Positions 52,757 to 63,309 of a stretch of 64,000 bases of DNA are shown piece after piece (position 1 is the stretch's first letter; each line of letters opens with the position of its first letter). Source of the DNA: JABCPH02 sp963524305 (lineage in GTDB: Bacteria; Fusobacteriota; Fusobacteriia; Fusobacteriales; Leptotrichiaceae); NCBI GenBank assembly GCA_963524305.1, contig CAURGH010000001.1, positions 62,001-126,000 on the forward strand, written 5' to 3'. The notes under the pieces are model-generated. The model did no database searches, was not told the origin of the DNA, and saw only the letters and a program-made list of their open reading frames with translations. The position numbers were made by a program, and so were the translations under genes.

Positions 52757-55302
52757 TGTGGAAAAAAATAACGTATGCAGGATTGCTGCTGATACTAGTA
52801 TATTTTATATATGCTGTATTTTATAAAAAAATTGGTTCACCAGTTGAGCAATTACAAAAAGAGATGAAAATGAAAAAAGTTGTATATAAGTTGAGAGATG
52901 AAGTAATTGTTTATGCTGATGAGCAAGTTGGTGGTACGGATAAAGATAAAATTGTAAAATTTAAAAATGTTGTAATTGATATGTTGAAGAAAAATATGAT
53001 TGTAAAATCAAAAGAAGGTGAATTAAATACAGAAACGCTTGATGTTACTTTGAAGGGAAAGGTTTTTGGAACATCGAAGGATAATAAGTGGAATTTGTAT
53101 ACGGAACAGGTTGATTACAAGAAACAGGGTGATTTGATAATTTCAAATACGAGAACGAAAGTTCTTAATAATGTTGATAAAACGCAGTTGGAAGCTAATA
53201 AAATTGAGACAACAACGAAATTTGAAACTATTGTAGGTTCAGGAAATGTTATTTATCAGGATCATAAGCAAAAGAAAGATATGAGGGCTGATAAGGCGAT
53301 TTATAACAGTACGAATAAAGTTTTAGATGCAGAAGGACATGTGATTTATAAAGAACTTGATCCACAAAAGTCAAAAGAAGTAAAAGCTGATAAAATGAGA
53401 TATGATGAAGTTCATAAAATCTTGGATGCAGAAGGACATGTGTTCTATAAGGAAATTAGTAATCAAAGAGAATTTCAATCTGATAAAATGCACCACGATG
53501 ACATTAATAAAATTACTGATGCGCAAGGACATGCTATTTATCGTGATTTGAAGGCTAATAAAACGTTGAGTGCGGATTCTATGAGATATGACGATATTAA
53601 TAAAATAGGTAATGCGGTTGGAAATGTTAAGTATAAAGATCCAGAAAATACAATTACAGCTGATATGGCTAACTATTTTATGAAGGAAGAAAGAATAGAT
53701 GCTGCTGGACATGTTATTTATATGGGTAAAGAAAGTCACATTGTTGCAGATAGAGGTTCATATTTCTTAAAGAAAAAACAGGTTGATGCTTCAGGAAATG
53801 TTCAGTATACTGGTAGAGAGATGAGAGTTACTGGTCAGCATGTTTTTTATGATGAAAATAAGAAGATTGTTACTGGAGATGGAAATGGTACTTTTGAACA
53901 TTTTGCACAAAGAATAACAGGAACTTACCAATCAGCAGTTTACGATATGGGAAATCAAGTTTTGACAACAAATCAAGATTATACGATGAATTATCAAGAT
54001 TACCATATGAAAGGGACTGGATTAGTATATTTGTTTAAAACAGGTGATGCTACATTTAATAATAAATTTTCGGTTACTAAACAAAACTTTACTGTTAGCG
54101 GAGATAATGGTAGAATGAATACGGTTGTTAAAGATATATTTGCGAATAAAATGGTGTTAACAAGTGTGCAAGGAGACAGGGTTACTTCTGATACAGGTCA
54201 AGGAAGTTTTGAAAAGAAAGAATTTAAATTTGATGGACATGTAAAAGGTAAAATCCGTGGAAATACTAAGAACTTCATGACGGATCCTACACCACTTGTG
54301 GAAGCGGAAGCAGTTAACTTTACAGGGGAAACTGCAAAATTATATTTTATTTCTCAAAATTCTAAAAATATGAGTATCACAAGAGGAGAAATAAAAAATA
54401 ATGTTCATATGACTTATAAAGATGTAATTATGGATTCTCAATATAATGAAATTGACATTGCTAAAAATACAATATTGGCTAGAGATAAAGTTATGATTGA
54501 CTTAAAAAATAATACGAAGTTAACTGCTAACTTCGTTTGGTTTGACATGAATAAGGGAGAAGGGCATGCTGAGAAAAGTGTTAAAATCGTAAGTACTTTG
54601 CCACAATTTAAAAATATTAATACAAGTGCTGATAGTGCAGTAATATATTTGAAAACTAAGAAAATTGGATTGAACGGTCATGTTAGAACATATCAGGGGA
54701 AAACTCAAATTTCTTCAGATAGAGCAGTATACGATATGGATAGAAGAATATTGGAAAATTCTGGAAATATTAAAATGCAATATGAAGTTAATAACGGAAC
54801 TGTTGAACAAAGTAAATCGGATCCTAAAAATAAAGAAGCTGTACAAAATGTTATTGGGAAATTAACGATAGAAAATGCTAATGAAAAAGGTAAAATTGTG
54901 TTGCCACGAACAGCGACAGCTGATAATGGAGTTCCAGTTAATGTGAAATGGAAATCATCAAATTCAACTATTTTATCCCCAAGTGGAAAAGTTAATAAAC
55001 AATTTTATGGCGGTAAAGATAAGGATGTAAAAATGACTGCAACTGCAAAAGCTGGTACAGATTCTTCGGATAAATCATTTGATGTAAAAGTTCCTACAGA
55101 AAGTACTAGAGAAATGCTTGCTAGAGCTGCAAGTAACATTTATTATCCAGAAAATGGTGGGAAATTACCAAGTTCAGTAAGAATAAACGTACATAAAAAA
55201 GCGATTGATATTCCAATATCATGGAGTGATGGAAGTGAAAGTGGTAAGGGAGGAACTGCTACATTGAGATATAATGGAGTAGAATACTCAAAAAGATTTT
55301 AG
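52756..55302 (+). CDS. Giant LptC/OstA-repeat LPS-transport protein
   Basis: 848 residues. The N-terminal membrane helix (about 4-24) and following domain resemble LptC. A long run of LptA/OstA-type units follows, each with a DAEGHV/DAQGH-like turn and an ADKMRYD/SDKMHHD-like strand (about 160-420), then less regular beta sequence. The C-terminal 160 residues look like a bacterial Ig-type domain (VNVKWKSSNSTILSPSGKV). It is followed by lptB, so it probably forms the periplasmic LPS bridge. Usual LptC is about 190 residues and LptA about 180. Confidence 0.78.
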   Translation: MWKKITYAGLLLILVYFIYAVFYKKIGSPVEQLQKEMKMKKVVYKLRDEVIVYADEQVGGTDKDKIVKFKNVVIDMLKKNMIVKSKEGELNTETLDVTLKGKVFGTSKDNKWNLYTEQVDYKKQGDLIISNTRTKVLNNVDKTQLEANKIETTTKFETIVGSGNVIYQDHKQKKDMRADKAIYNSTNKVLDAEGHVIYKELDPQKSKEVKADKMRYDEVHKILDAEGHVFYKEISNQREFQSDKMHHDDINKITDAQGHAIYRDLKANKTLSADSMRYDDINKIGNAVGNVKYKDPENTITADMANYFMKEERIDAAGHVIYMGKESHIVADRGSYFLKKKQVDASGNVQYTGREMRVTGQHVFYDENKKIVTGDGNGTFEHFAQRITGTYQSAVYDMGNQVLTTNQDYTMNYQDYHMKGTGLVYLFKTGDATFNNKFSVTKQNFTVSGDNGRMNTVVKDIFANKMVLTSVQGDRVTSDTGQGSFEKKEFKFDGHVKGKIRGNTKNFMTDPTPLVEAEAVNFTGETAKLYFISQNSKNMSITRGEIKNNVHMTYKDVIMDSQYNEIDIAKNTILARDKVMIDLKNNTKLTANFVWFDMNKGEGHAEKSVKIVSTLPQFKNINTSADSAVIYLKTKKIGLNGHVRTYQGKTQISSDRAVYDMDRRILENSGNIKMQYEVNNGTVEQSKSDPKNKEAVQNVIGKLTIENANEKGKIVLPRTATADNGVPVNVKWKSSNSTILSPSGKVNKQFYGGKDKDVKMTATAKAGTDSSDKSFDVKVPTESTREMLARAASNIYYPENGGKLPSSVRINVHKKAIDIPISWSDGSESGKGGTATLRYNGVEYSKRF

Positions 55303-55393
55303 ATAAAAATAACGATAATCGTTTAATTAATTGAATTTGATTATTTAGACGATTATCAATAGTATTATAAAAATATAAAAATTAGGAGATGTT

Positions 55394-56128
55394 ATGTCTA
55401 GAAAAATTAGTATAGAGGCTGACAGTTTAAAGAAAATCTATAAAAATAGAGAAGTTGTGAAAAGTGTTAGTTTAGGTATGGAAAAGGGAGAAGTCGTTGG
55501 ACTTTTGGGACCAAATGGAGCTGGTAAGACGACAACATTCTATATGATAACAGGAATCGTTAAGCCGAATAGTGGGCGTGTAATGTACAATGGAGAAGAT
55601 ATAACTGATTTTCCAATGTACAAAAGGGCTAGACTAGGACTTGGATATTTGCCACAAGAGGCATCGGTTTTTAGAAATTTGACTGTGGAAGAAAATATAG
55701 TTTCAGTTTTAGAAATGCGAGGAGTTCCTAAAAAAGAGCGTATTGCTACAATGCAAGGTCTGATTGAAGAATTTAAACTTTCACATGTTGCAAAAAGTTT
55801 AGGGTATGCACTTTCAGGAGGGGAACGAAGACGTGTGGAAATTGCTCGAACGATTTCTACAAATCCAGATTTTATTTTGCTGGATGAGCCTTTTGCAGGA
55901 GTTGATCCGATTGCAGTAGAAGACATTCAAAATATAATTATCCAATTAAAAGAAAGAGGGTTAGGAGTTTTAATTACAGACCATAATGTGCGTGAAACAC
56001 TTAGAATTACTGAAAGAGCATATATAATGGCTGAAGGGACAATCTTGATTTCTGGAACTGGTGAGCAAATTGCGAATGATGAAACTGCCAGAAGAGTTTA
56101 TCTTGGAGATAACTTTAAGCTGGATTAG
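55394..56128 (+). CDS. lptB: LPS export ABC transporter ATP-binding protein
   Basis: A 244-residue ABC ATPase powering LPS extraction with LptF/LptG. Walker A is GPNGAGKT (39-46), Q-loop YLPQEASVF, signature LSGGERRR, Walker B LLDEPFAGVDP, switch TDHNV. The PQEASVFRNLTVEENI block is LptB-specific. An LptF/G-type permease starts at the window end, 8 kb downstream. Confidence 0.95.
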   Translation: MSRKISIEADSLKKIYKNREVVKSVSLGMEKGEVVGLLGPNGAGKTTTFYMITGIVKPNSGRVMYNGEDITDFPMYKRARLGLGYLPQEASVFRNLTVEENIVSVLEMRGVPKKERIATMQGLIEEFKLSHVAKSLGYALSGGERRRVEIARTISTNPDFILLDEPFAGVDPIAVEDIQNIIIQLKERGLGVLITDHNVRETLRITERAYIMAEGTILISGTGEQIANDETARRVYLGDNFKLD

Positions 56129-56141
56129 GAGGTTGATTTTT

Positions 56142-56762
56142 TTGAAAAATATGATTTTGACATCCTCTTTATACGAAAGTATAGGATTTGTAAAAGAATT
56201 TTTGGATAAAAATGCTAAAAGTAAAAAAATATTATTTATTCCAACGGCAGCTAATGTGGAAGAGTATAAGAACTACATGTATCTTACAGAGAAGGTTTTT
56301 GAGGATATTGGATATGAAGTGGATAATTTTGATATTTCTGTTTTTTCAGAAAAAACTATAAAGGAGAAATTATCGAAGGCAGAGATAATTTTTATTTCTG
56401 GTGGAAATACATTCTATTTATTACAAGAATTGAAAAGAAAAAATTTAATTTCTTGTTTGAAGGAAAGAATAGAGAATGGATTGCTTTATATTGGAGAATC
56501 AGCGGGGTCTGTAATAACAGGTCCTAATATCGAGTATGCTTCTCTTGCAGATGATAAAACGTTAGCAAAGGAACTAAGTGATTACACGGGAATGAACCTG
56601 ATAGATTTTTATATAGTTCCTCATTTTGGTGAAGAACCATTTGCAGAAAGTTCTGAAAAAATAGTTGAATTGTATAAAGATAAATTAGATTTGAAATTAA
56701 TAAATAATAAGGAAGCGATATTAATTAAAAATAATGATTTTAAAATATTAAAAAATAAATAA
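56142..56762 (+). CDS. Peptidase E-like serine peptidase (S51)
   Basis: About 206 residues. The nucleophile elbow GESAGS has Ser120, the same number as the PepE catalytic serine; FISGGNTFYLL precedes it and VPHFGEEPF supplies His161. PepE cleaves Asp-Xaa dipeptides. A longer frame begins inside lptB (56061), but AGGAGG (56127-56132) is spaced for TTG 56142; ATG 56151 is too far. It is coupled to lptB by a 13-base gap. Confidence 0.85.
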   Translation: MKNMILTSSLYESIGFVKEFLDKNAKSKKILFIPTAANVEEYKNYMYLTEKVFEDIGYEVDNFDISVFSEKTIKEKLSKAEIIFISGGNTFYLLQELKRKNLISCLKERIENGLLYIGESAGSVITGPNIEYASLADDKTLAKELSDYTGMNLIDFYIVPHFGEEPFAESSEKIVELYKDKLDLKLINNKEAILIKNNDFKILKNK

Positions 56763-56813
56763 GAAGATAAATTAAGAAAGGAGAGAGGTTGTTTTTACAA
56801 TCTCGGATAAATA

Positions 56814-59429
56814 ATGACAGGAAATGAAATAAGAAAAAGTTTTGTAGATTTTTTTAAATCAAAGGAGCATAAACATTTTGAAAGTGCTTCGTTAATACCA
56901 GATGATAAAAGTTTGTTGTTGACGGTTGCTGGGATGGTGCCGTTTAAGCCATTTTTCTTGGGAGAGAAAGAAGCTCCGTTTCCAAGAATTACGACTTATC
57001 AAAAATGTATAAGAACTAATGATTTGGAGAATGTAGGAAGAACACCTAGACACCATACATTTTTTGAAATGCTGGGGAACTTCTCGTTTGGAGATTACTT
57101 TAAAAAAGAAGCAATTGAATGGTCTTGGGAATATATAACAAAAATTTTGAAATTAGATCCAGAAAGACTTTATGTTTCTGTTTATAAAACAGACGATGAG
57201 GCTTATGAAATTTGGAATAAAGAAATTGGAGTGCCTGAAGATAGAATTGTTAGACTTGGAGAAGAAGATAACTGGTGGGCAGCTGGACCTGTAGGTTCTT
57301 GTGGGCCTTGTAGTGAAATTTATTATGATACACAAAATATGGGGAAAAATAATGAAGAAATTAACTGTAAGCCAGGAGATGAAGGAGATAGATTTTTAGA
57401 AATTTGGAATCTTGTGTTTACTGAATGGAATAGACTTGAAGACGGTTCGCTTGTGCCACTTCCAGAAAAAAATATTGATACAGGAGCGGGACTTGAAAGA
57501 ATAGCTTCAGTTGTGCAAAAAAAAGATAATAACTTTGAAACTGATATATTTATGCCAATAATAAAAGGTATTGAAAAAGTCTTGGATATTAAGAAAGAAG
57601 AATTTGAAATTACGGTAAAAGTTATTGCGGATCATATTAGAGCATCAGTATTTTTGATAGCGGATGGAGTTTTGCCATCAAATGAAGGTCGTGGATATAT
57701 TTTAAGAAAAATTATAAGAAGAGCATTTGGTGCGGGAATTGTTGCAAAACAAAAATTGGACATCACGAAAGATGATTTGTTCTTGTATAAATTAGTGCCT
57801 TATGTTGTGGAAAATATGAAAGAGGCATATCCAGAATTAGTTGAAAAACAAGAATACATTGAAAAAGTTTTAAGACTTGAGCAAGAAAGATTTGCGTTGA
57901 CATTGAAAAATGGAATTGAAATGCTAACTGAAGAAATTGAAAAAATGGATAAAGAAGGAATTAAAAAACTTTCTGCAGATGCTTCGTTTAAATTATACGA
58001 CACATTTGGACTTCCATTTGAATTGACAGAATTAATTTTGGAAAATCAAGGGTATGAAGTTTCTGAAGAAGAGTTTAACCAAAAATTAGAAGAACAAGTA
58101 AAAAGATCAAAAAATAGCAGAGTTACAGTTTCAGATATGATAAAAGATGATTTTATTGATAAATTCTTTGAAGAACACGGAAAAACTGAATTTACAGGAT
58201 ATGAAAAATTTGAAGATGAAGGAAAAATTTTGCATATTGCTAAAAGTGAAGGAATTTCAGGGTATGAAGTAATTTTTGATAGAACACCATTTTATGCAGA
58301 ATCAGGAGGACAAGTTGCTGATACTGGAATTATTGCTTCTGGAGAATTTGAAGGAAAAGTTGTAAATGTTGTCAAAAAACATGATGTGTTTATTCATCAA
58401 GTAGAGATTGTAAAAGGAATTGCTCCAGCAGTTGGTGCAGAAGCAAAAATGAAAATTGATGTGGATCGTAGAAAAGATATTCAAAGAAACCATACTGCAA
58501 CACATATTTTACATAAAGTTTTAAGAGAAAATTTAGGAACTCACGTTGAGCAATCTGGTTCGCTTGTGGATGATGAAAAATTGAGATTTGACTTTTCACA
58601 TTATGAAGCAATTGAGCCAGAAATGATTGAAAAAATCGAAAAATCTGTAAATGACATTATTTTATCTAACTTGAAAGTTAAAATTGATTTTGAAAATATT
58701 GAAGATGCGAAAAAAAGAGGAGCGATGGCACTTTTCTCTGATAAATATGGGGATGTAGTTCGTGTCGTTGAAATTGACGGATATTCAATCGAACTTTGTG
58801 GAGGTGCACACGTTAAATCTACTGGAGAAATCGGATTATTCAATATCGAATCTGAAAGTGGAATAGCTTCAGGAACTCGTAGAATTACAGCAACAACAGG
58901 ACATGCAAGTTTGAAATATGTTAATACACTTGAAGAAAAATTAAGTAAAGTTGCTGGAATGTTGAAAACTGATGGAAAAAATATGGTTGATGTTGTAGAG
59001 AAGTACATTGCAGAAGCTAAAAATATCGTAAAAGAATATGAGCAATTACAAACTAAATTAGTAAAATATGAAATCAATGAATTACTTGAAAATGTAGATG
59101 AAATAAATGGAGTAAAAGTATTAAAAGCTGCGTTTACAAATAAAGATGTAAATGAATTAAAAGAAATCGTAGATAGAGGAAAAGAAAAACTTCAATCAGG
59201 AATTATTATTTTGGGAACAAATAATGATGGAAAAGCAATTTTCGTAGTTGGAGTTACAAAAGACTTGATTTCAAAAGTAAAAGCTGGAGAAATAGTAAAA
59301 GTTGCGGCTCAAGTTGCTGGTGGAAACGGTGGAGGAAGACCTGATTTTGCACAAGCTGGTGGAAAAGATGGAAATGCTGTAAAAGAAGCTGTTGATAAAG
59401 CATTTGAGTTTGTAAATGAAAAATTGTAA
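56814..59429 (+). CDS. alaS: Alanyl-tRNA synthetase
   Basis: 871 residues. The class II core starts EIRKSFVDFFKSKEHKHFES; the editing-domain zinc ligands are H560 and H564 (NHTATHILH) and C662/H666 (CGGAH). The C-terminal dimerisation domain ends AAQVAGGNGGGRPDFAQAGG. Complete and of standard length. It lies 51 bases after the peptidase gene. Confidence 0.98.
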   Translation: MTGNEIRKSFVDFFKSKEHKHFESASLIPDDKSLLLTVAGMVPFKPFFLGEKEAPFPRITTYQKCIRTNDLENVGRTPRHHTFFEMLGNFSFGDYFKKEAIEWSWEYITKILKLDPERLYVSVYKTDDEAYEIWNKEIGVPEDRIVRLGEEDNWWAAGPVGSCGPCSEIYYDTQNMGKNNEEINCKPGDEGDRFLEIWNLVFTEWNRLEDGSLVPLPEKNIDTGAGLERIASVVQKKDNNFETDIFMPIIKGIEKVLDIKKEEFEITVKVIADHIRASVFLIADGVLPSNEGRGYILRKIIRRAFGAGIVAKQKLDITKDDLFLYKLVPYVVENMKEAYPELVEKQEYIEKVLRLEQERFALTLKNGIEMLTEEIEKMDKEGIKKLSADASFKLYDTFGLPFELTELILENQGYEVSEEEFNQKLEEQVKRSKNSRVTVSDMIKDDFIDKFFEEHGKTEFTGYEKFEDEGKILHIAKSEGISGYEVIFDRTPFYAESGGQVADTGIIASGEFEGKVVNVVKKHDVFIHQVEIVKGIAPAVGAEAKMKIDVDRRKDIQRNHTATHILHKVLRENLGTHVEQSGSLVDDEKLRFDFSHYEAIEPEMIEKIEKSVNDIILSNLKVKIDFENIEDAKKRGAMALFSDKYGDVVRVVEIDGYSIELCGGAHVKSTGEIGLFNIESESGIASGTRRITATTGHASLKYVNTLEEKLSKVAGMLKTDGKNMVDVVEKYIAEAKNIVKEYEQLQTKLVKYEINELLENVDEINGVKVLKAAFTNKDVNELKEIVDRGKEKLQSGIIILGTNNDGKAIFVVGVTKDLISKVKAGEIVKVAAQVAGGNGGGRPDFAQAGGKDGNAVKEAVDKAFEFVNEKL

Positions 59430-59457
59430 TTTATATAATTGAATAAATGCCAATTAG

Positions 59458-59476
59458 CAAGGGGTTTATCCCCTTG
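59458..59476 (+). other. GC-rich hairpin after alaS
   Basis: CAAGGGG-TTTAT-CCCCTTG, a compact 7-bp stem, unusually GC-rich for this genome. Only TCAAAAATT follows, so it is a weak terminator at best. Confidence 0.45.
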
Positions 59477-59526
59477 TCAAAAATTAATTCATAATTTGAA
59501 TAATAAAATTTAGAAATGAGAAGAAG

Positions 59527-59943
59527 ATGAGAAAATTTATTGGACTTGATGTTGGAGATGTAAGAATTGGGGTTGCAAAATGCGATCCTTTGGGAATTCT
59601 AGCGACTGCTCTTGAAGTAATTGACAGAACTAAAATAGATCCAATTGCAAGAATAAAAGAGATTTTAGATGATGAAGGTACGAAAAAAATTGTCGTAGGA
59701 ATGCCGAAAAGTCTTGATGGTTCAAAAAAACGTCAAGTTGAAAAAGTGGAAGAATTTGTGGAAGAATTGAAAAAAAATATTCCAAATATTCAAATTTTCT
59801 TTGTAGATGAGCGTTACACAACAACTGAAGCGGAACATTATTTGAAAAATTATTCTAAAAAGAATGGGAAAGAACGAAGAAAAGTTGTGGATATGGTTGC
59901 TGCAACGATAATTTTACAAAATTATTTGGATATGATAAAGTAA
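59527..59943 (+). CDS. ruvX: Holliday junction resolvase-like protein / 16S pre-rRNA nuclease
   Basis: A 138-residue YqgF/RuvX family RNase H-fold protein. GLDVGDVRIGVAKCDPLG carries the first catalytic Asp, VVGMPKSLDGSKK the second block, and FVDERYTT and DMVAATIILQNYL the remaining acids. It lies downstream of alaS, a common arrangement. Confidence 0.93.
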   Translation: MRKFIGLDVGDVRIGVAKCDPLGILATALEVIDRTKIDPIARIKEILDDEGTKKIVVGMPKSLDGSKKRQVEKVEEFVEELKKNIPNIQIFFVDERYTTTEAEHYLKNYSKKNGKERRKVVDMVAATIILQNYLDMIK

Positions 59944-60000
59944 TTTTAGTTAAAAAAATTTAATAGATATTACAAATTGAAAATTTGGGAAAGGAAGAAA

Positions 60001-61236
60001 ATGGAAAATAAGAAAAGACATTATATTTGGCTTTTTGTATTAGTAATTTTATCGGTATTAGTACTTTATTATAATAAGATAAAATTAGGATTGGACTTGA
60101 GAGGTGGAACTTCGATAGTTTTACAAGCGCAAGGTAAAATTGAAAATGATACGATGGAAAAGGTAAGAGATATTATCGAAAGAAGAATTAATAGTTTAGG
60201 AGTATCTGAACCAGTAATTCAGTTAAGTGGAAATGATAAATTGATAGTAGAATTAGCTGGAGTAAAAGATCCTGAAAAAGCAAAAAGTTTAATCGGTACA
60301 ACAGCTAAATTGGAATTTAAAATAAAAGAAGCAAATGGTACTTATGGACCAACATTACTAGAAGGTTCAGCGATAAAAAATGCCGTTGTAGATAGAGATC
60401 AAGTAGGAAGACCAGTTGTAAGTTTTGAGTTAAATACAAAAGGAGCAGATGCTTTCGCTAAAATAACTAGAGAAAACATTGGTAAACAATTGGCAATTAT
60501 GTTAGATGGTAAAGAGCAGTCAGCACCAACAATTCAAACTGAAATTGCTGGTGGAAAAGGGCAAATTAGTTTAGGTGGAAGTAAAGATGCTTATGAAGAA
60601 GCAACAAATTTATCTAACTTATTGAAATCAGGAGCTTTACCAGTAAATATCAAAATTTTGGAGTCAAGAACAGTTGGAGCTACTTTAGGAAGTGAATCAA
60701 TTGATCAAACAAAAATTGCAGGAGTTATAGCTGTAGTTGTAATATCAGTATTTATGATAGCAATTTATAAAATACCAGGAATTGTTGCGGATATAGCTTT
60801 ATTGATAAACGGATTATTCGTAATGAGTTTATTGAGTGCTGTAGGTGCAGTGTTAACATTACCAGGGATTGCAGGATTTATCTTGACATTAGGAATGGCA
60901 GTTGATGCGAATGTAATTACTTTTGAGAGAATAAAAGAAGAATTAGCAAGAGGATATTCCGTACAAGATTCTGTTGAAAAAGGATTTAAACATGCGTTAC
61001 CAGCGATAATTGATGGAAATATAACGACATTATTAATTGCAGGAGTGTTGTTTTTCTTAGGAACAGGACCGATAAAAGGATTTGCAGTTACGTTATCACT
61101 TGGGGTTTTTGTAACAATATTTACAGCAGTTTTCGTTACAAAAGTAATTTTAAAATTCGTTTTGTCGACTTTTAAAGTAGAAAAAGAAAAATTATTTTGG
61201 AAAGGAGTAAAAAATGCTGAACTTGAAAATAATTAA
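60001..61236 (+). CDS. secD: Protein translocase subunit SecD
   Basis: 411 residues with six predicted membrane helices. The N-terminal helix is followed by LGLDLRGGTSIVLQ (D1 motif), a short periplasmic P1 domain, and the helices after AGVIAVVVIS including AGFILTLGMAVDANVITFERIKEELARG (D5). SecDF pulls exported proteins using the ion gradient, perhaps Na+ here. The ATG at 60001 has AAAGGAAG; the frame extends to 59977 without support. Confidence 0.95.
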   Translation: MENKKRHYIWLFVLVILSVLVLYYNKIKLGLDLRGGTSIVLQAQGKIENDTMEKVRDIIERRINSLGVSEPVIQLSGNDKLIVELAGVKDPEKAKSLIGTTAKLEFKIKEANGTYGPTLLEGSAIKNAVVDRDQVGRPVVSFELNTKGADAFAKITRENIGKQLAIMLDGKEQSAPTIQTEIAGGKGQISLGGSKDAYEEATNLSNLLKSGALPVNIKILESRTVGATLGSESIDQTKIAGVIAVVVISVFMIAIYKIPGIVADIALLINGLFVMSLLSAVGAVLTLPGIAGFILTLGMAVDANVITFERIKEELARGYSVQDSVEKGFKHALPAIIDGNITTLLIAGVLFFLGTGPIKGFAVTLSLGVFVTIFTAVFVTKVILKFVLSTFKVEKEKLFWKGVKNAELENN

Positions 61237-62176
61237 AAACCAAAAATATTTTTTAGGATTTTCACTAATTTTGACACTAATTTCGATAATTAGTATATTT
61301 ACCATAAAATTAAATTTGGGAGTAGATTTTAAAGGTGGAGATTTATTTCAAATAAAATATGAAAAAACAATGGATAAATCGTTGGTAGATAAGACGTTAA
61401 CAGATTTAGTTTCAGAAGTTCCTAAATTAAGAGGGCAAAGAATCCAATTTTCTGAAGGCAATACAGTAATTGTAAAAACTGAACAGTTAACTAATGTGGA
61501 AAAAACAAAAGTATTAAATACATTAAAAGAAAAAACAGGAAAATATGATTTAGTAAAATATGATACAGTTGGAGCGACAATAGGTAAGGAATTGACTTCT
61601 AATGCGGTAAGTGCTTTGATAATCGGAAGTATTTTGATTGTAATTTACATTACAGTTAGATTTGAATGGATTTATGCAATTGCAGGAATATTGGCGTTAT
61701 TACATGATATTGTTATAACAATTGGTTTAATAGCGTTATTGAGATATGAAGCAGATACGCCATTTATTGCAGCTATTTTGACAATTTTAGGATATTCAAT
61801 TAATGATACAATAGTTATTTTTGATAGAATAAGAGAAAATGATAAAGAAAATAAAAAAAGCAAACATAAAAAATCTTTTTCAGAAGTTATTGATCATAGT
61901 ATAAATCAAGTATTTGCAAGATCGTTATATACTTCATTAACAACATTATTTTCAGTAATAGTTTTATTAATCTTTGGAGGAAGTACATTAAAAACATTTA
62001 GTATGACATTGTTTATTGGGATAACTTTTGGTACATACTCATCAATCTTTATTGCGAGTCCAATAGTTTACTTGTTAAGAAGATTTAAAAGAGAGGATAA
62101 AAATAAAGATAGCAACAATAGAAGAACTGGTAAATCAGTTAACGGATATGATGAAAGCGATAAAGTATTAGTTTAA
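61214..62176 (+). CDS. secF: Protein translocase subunit SecF
   Basis: 320 residues, the partner of SecD. It has LGVDFKGGDLFQI, VGATIGKEL, ILGYSINDTIVIFDRIREN and six membrane helices, plus a hydrophilic tail rich in Lys and Asn. It overlaps secD by 23 bases with AAAGGAG inside secD, indicating coupled synthesis. Confidence 0.95.
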   Translation: MLNLKIIKNQKYFLGFSLILTLISIISIFTIKLNLGVDFKGGDLFQIKYEKTMDKSLVDKTLTDLVSEVPKLRGQRIQFSEGNTVIVKTEQLTNVEKTKVLNTLKEKTGKYDLVKYDTVGATIGKELTSNAVSALIIGSILIVIYITVRFEWIYAIAGILALLHDIVITIGLIALLRYEADTPFIAAILTILGYSINDTIVIFDRIRENDKENKKSKHKKSFSEVIDHSINQVFARSLYTSLTTLFSVIVLLIFGGSTLKTFSMTLFIGITFGTYSSIFIASPIVYLLRRFKREDKNKDSNNRRTGKSVNGYDESDKVLV

Positions 62177-62209
62177 TTTATTAATAAAATTTTAGAAGGT
62201 GAAGTAAGA

Positions 62210-63289
62210 ATGCGTTGTTGGGCAGAGATAAATATAAATAATTTATATGCAAATATAGATGAGATTGAAAAAGTTGCACCGAAAGAAAAAATAATAGCTG
62301 TAATTAAAGCAGATGCTTACGGTCACGGTATGTTAAGGATTTGTGAAGCATTGATAAAAAAAGGTATAAAATTTTTTGCGGTTGCAACAGCTGAAGAAGC
62401 ATTGAAAATAAAAGAAGTTGATGAAAATGTTGAGATTCTTATTCTAGGACCTATAGAATATGCATATATGGATAAAATTTCAGAAAAAAACATTTATTTT
62501 ATGGTAACTGATTTTGAAGAAATTGAATATTTGGAAAATTCAAAAACTAAGACAAATGTATTTATAACAGTAGATACAGGAATGGGAAGAGTTGGTTTTC
62601 AAAAAGAGGAAATTGATAAATTAATTTCTAAATTAGAAAAATGCAAATATGTAAATCCAATTGGAATATTTTCTCATTTTTCTTCATCTGATACAGATGA
62701 AAAATATACCAAATTTCAAGAAGATAATTTTAAGGAAATTTGTGATAAAATAACCTCTAAAATACCAGCTGTTAAGTATAAACACTTACTTAACAGTTTT
62801 GGTACTATAAAATTGAAAAATGATGGATATGATTTTGTAAGAGTAGGGATAATTGCATACGGTGGTGTAACTGAAGACGAAACAAAACCATATAAATTCA
62901 AACCTGTAATGTCGTTATTTGCTAAAATAAGTTATATAAAAACATTGTATAAAGACAGCTATATAAGTTACGGAAATACATATTTGGGTAAAGCTGGAGA
63001 AACTTATGCGACTGTTTCAATAGGGTATGCTGATGGAGTGAGAAGAGATTTATCGAATAAAGGATATGTGTATTATAAAGGTTATAGATGTAAAATTGTA
63101 GGTAGAGTTTGTATGGATCAGCTTATAATAGCATTGCCAAAAGAATTGGTTGGTAAAGCGAAAAAAGGCGATACAGTAGAATTTTTTGGAGAAAATATTA
63201 GTGTTGTGGAAGTTGCCGATTTATGTAATACGATATCGTATGAAATATTGTGCGGAATAAGTCAAAGGGTTCCGAGAATATATAAATAA
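62210..63289 (+). CDS. alr: Alanine racemase
   Basis: A 359-residue PLP enzyme making D-alanine for peptidoglycan. PLP lysine K33 lies in VIKADAYGHG. The opposing catalytic Tyr254 is in SYGNTY, followed by SIGYADGV and GRVCMDQ. Standard length. It lies 33 bases after secF. Confidence 0.96.
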   Translation: MRCWAEININNLYANIDEIEKVAPKEKIIAVIKADAYGHGMLRICEALIKKGIKFFAVATAEEALKIKEVDENVEILILGPIEYAYMDKISEKNIYFMVTDFEEIEYLENSKTKTNVFITVDTGMGRVGFQKEEIDKLISKLEKCKYVNPIGIFSHFSSSDTDEKYTKFQEDNFKEICDKITSKIPAVKYKHLLNSFGTIKLKNDGYDFVRVGIIAYGGVTEDETKPYKFKPVMSLFAKISYIKTLYKDSYISYGNTYLGKAGETYATVSIGYADGVRRDLSNKGYVYYKGYRCKIVGRVCMDQLIIALPKELVGKAKKGDTVEFFGENISVVEVADLCNTISYEILCGISQRVPRIYK

Positions 63290-63309
63290 TGTAAAAGTAG
63301 GAGAGAGAA

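Noticed and set aside
56061..56141. N-terminal extension of the peptidase E gene into lptB
   Set aside because: The extra 27 residues are lptB in another frame; AGGAGG is correctly placed for TTG 56142.
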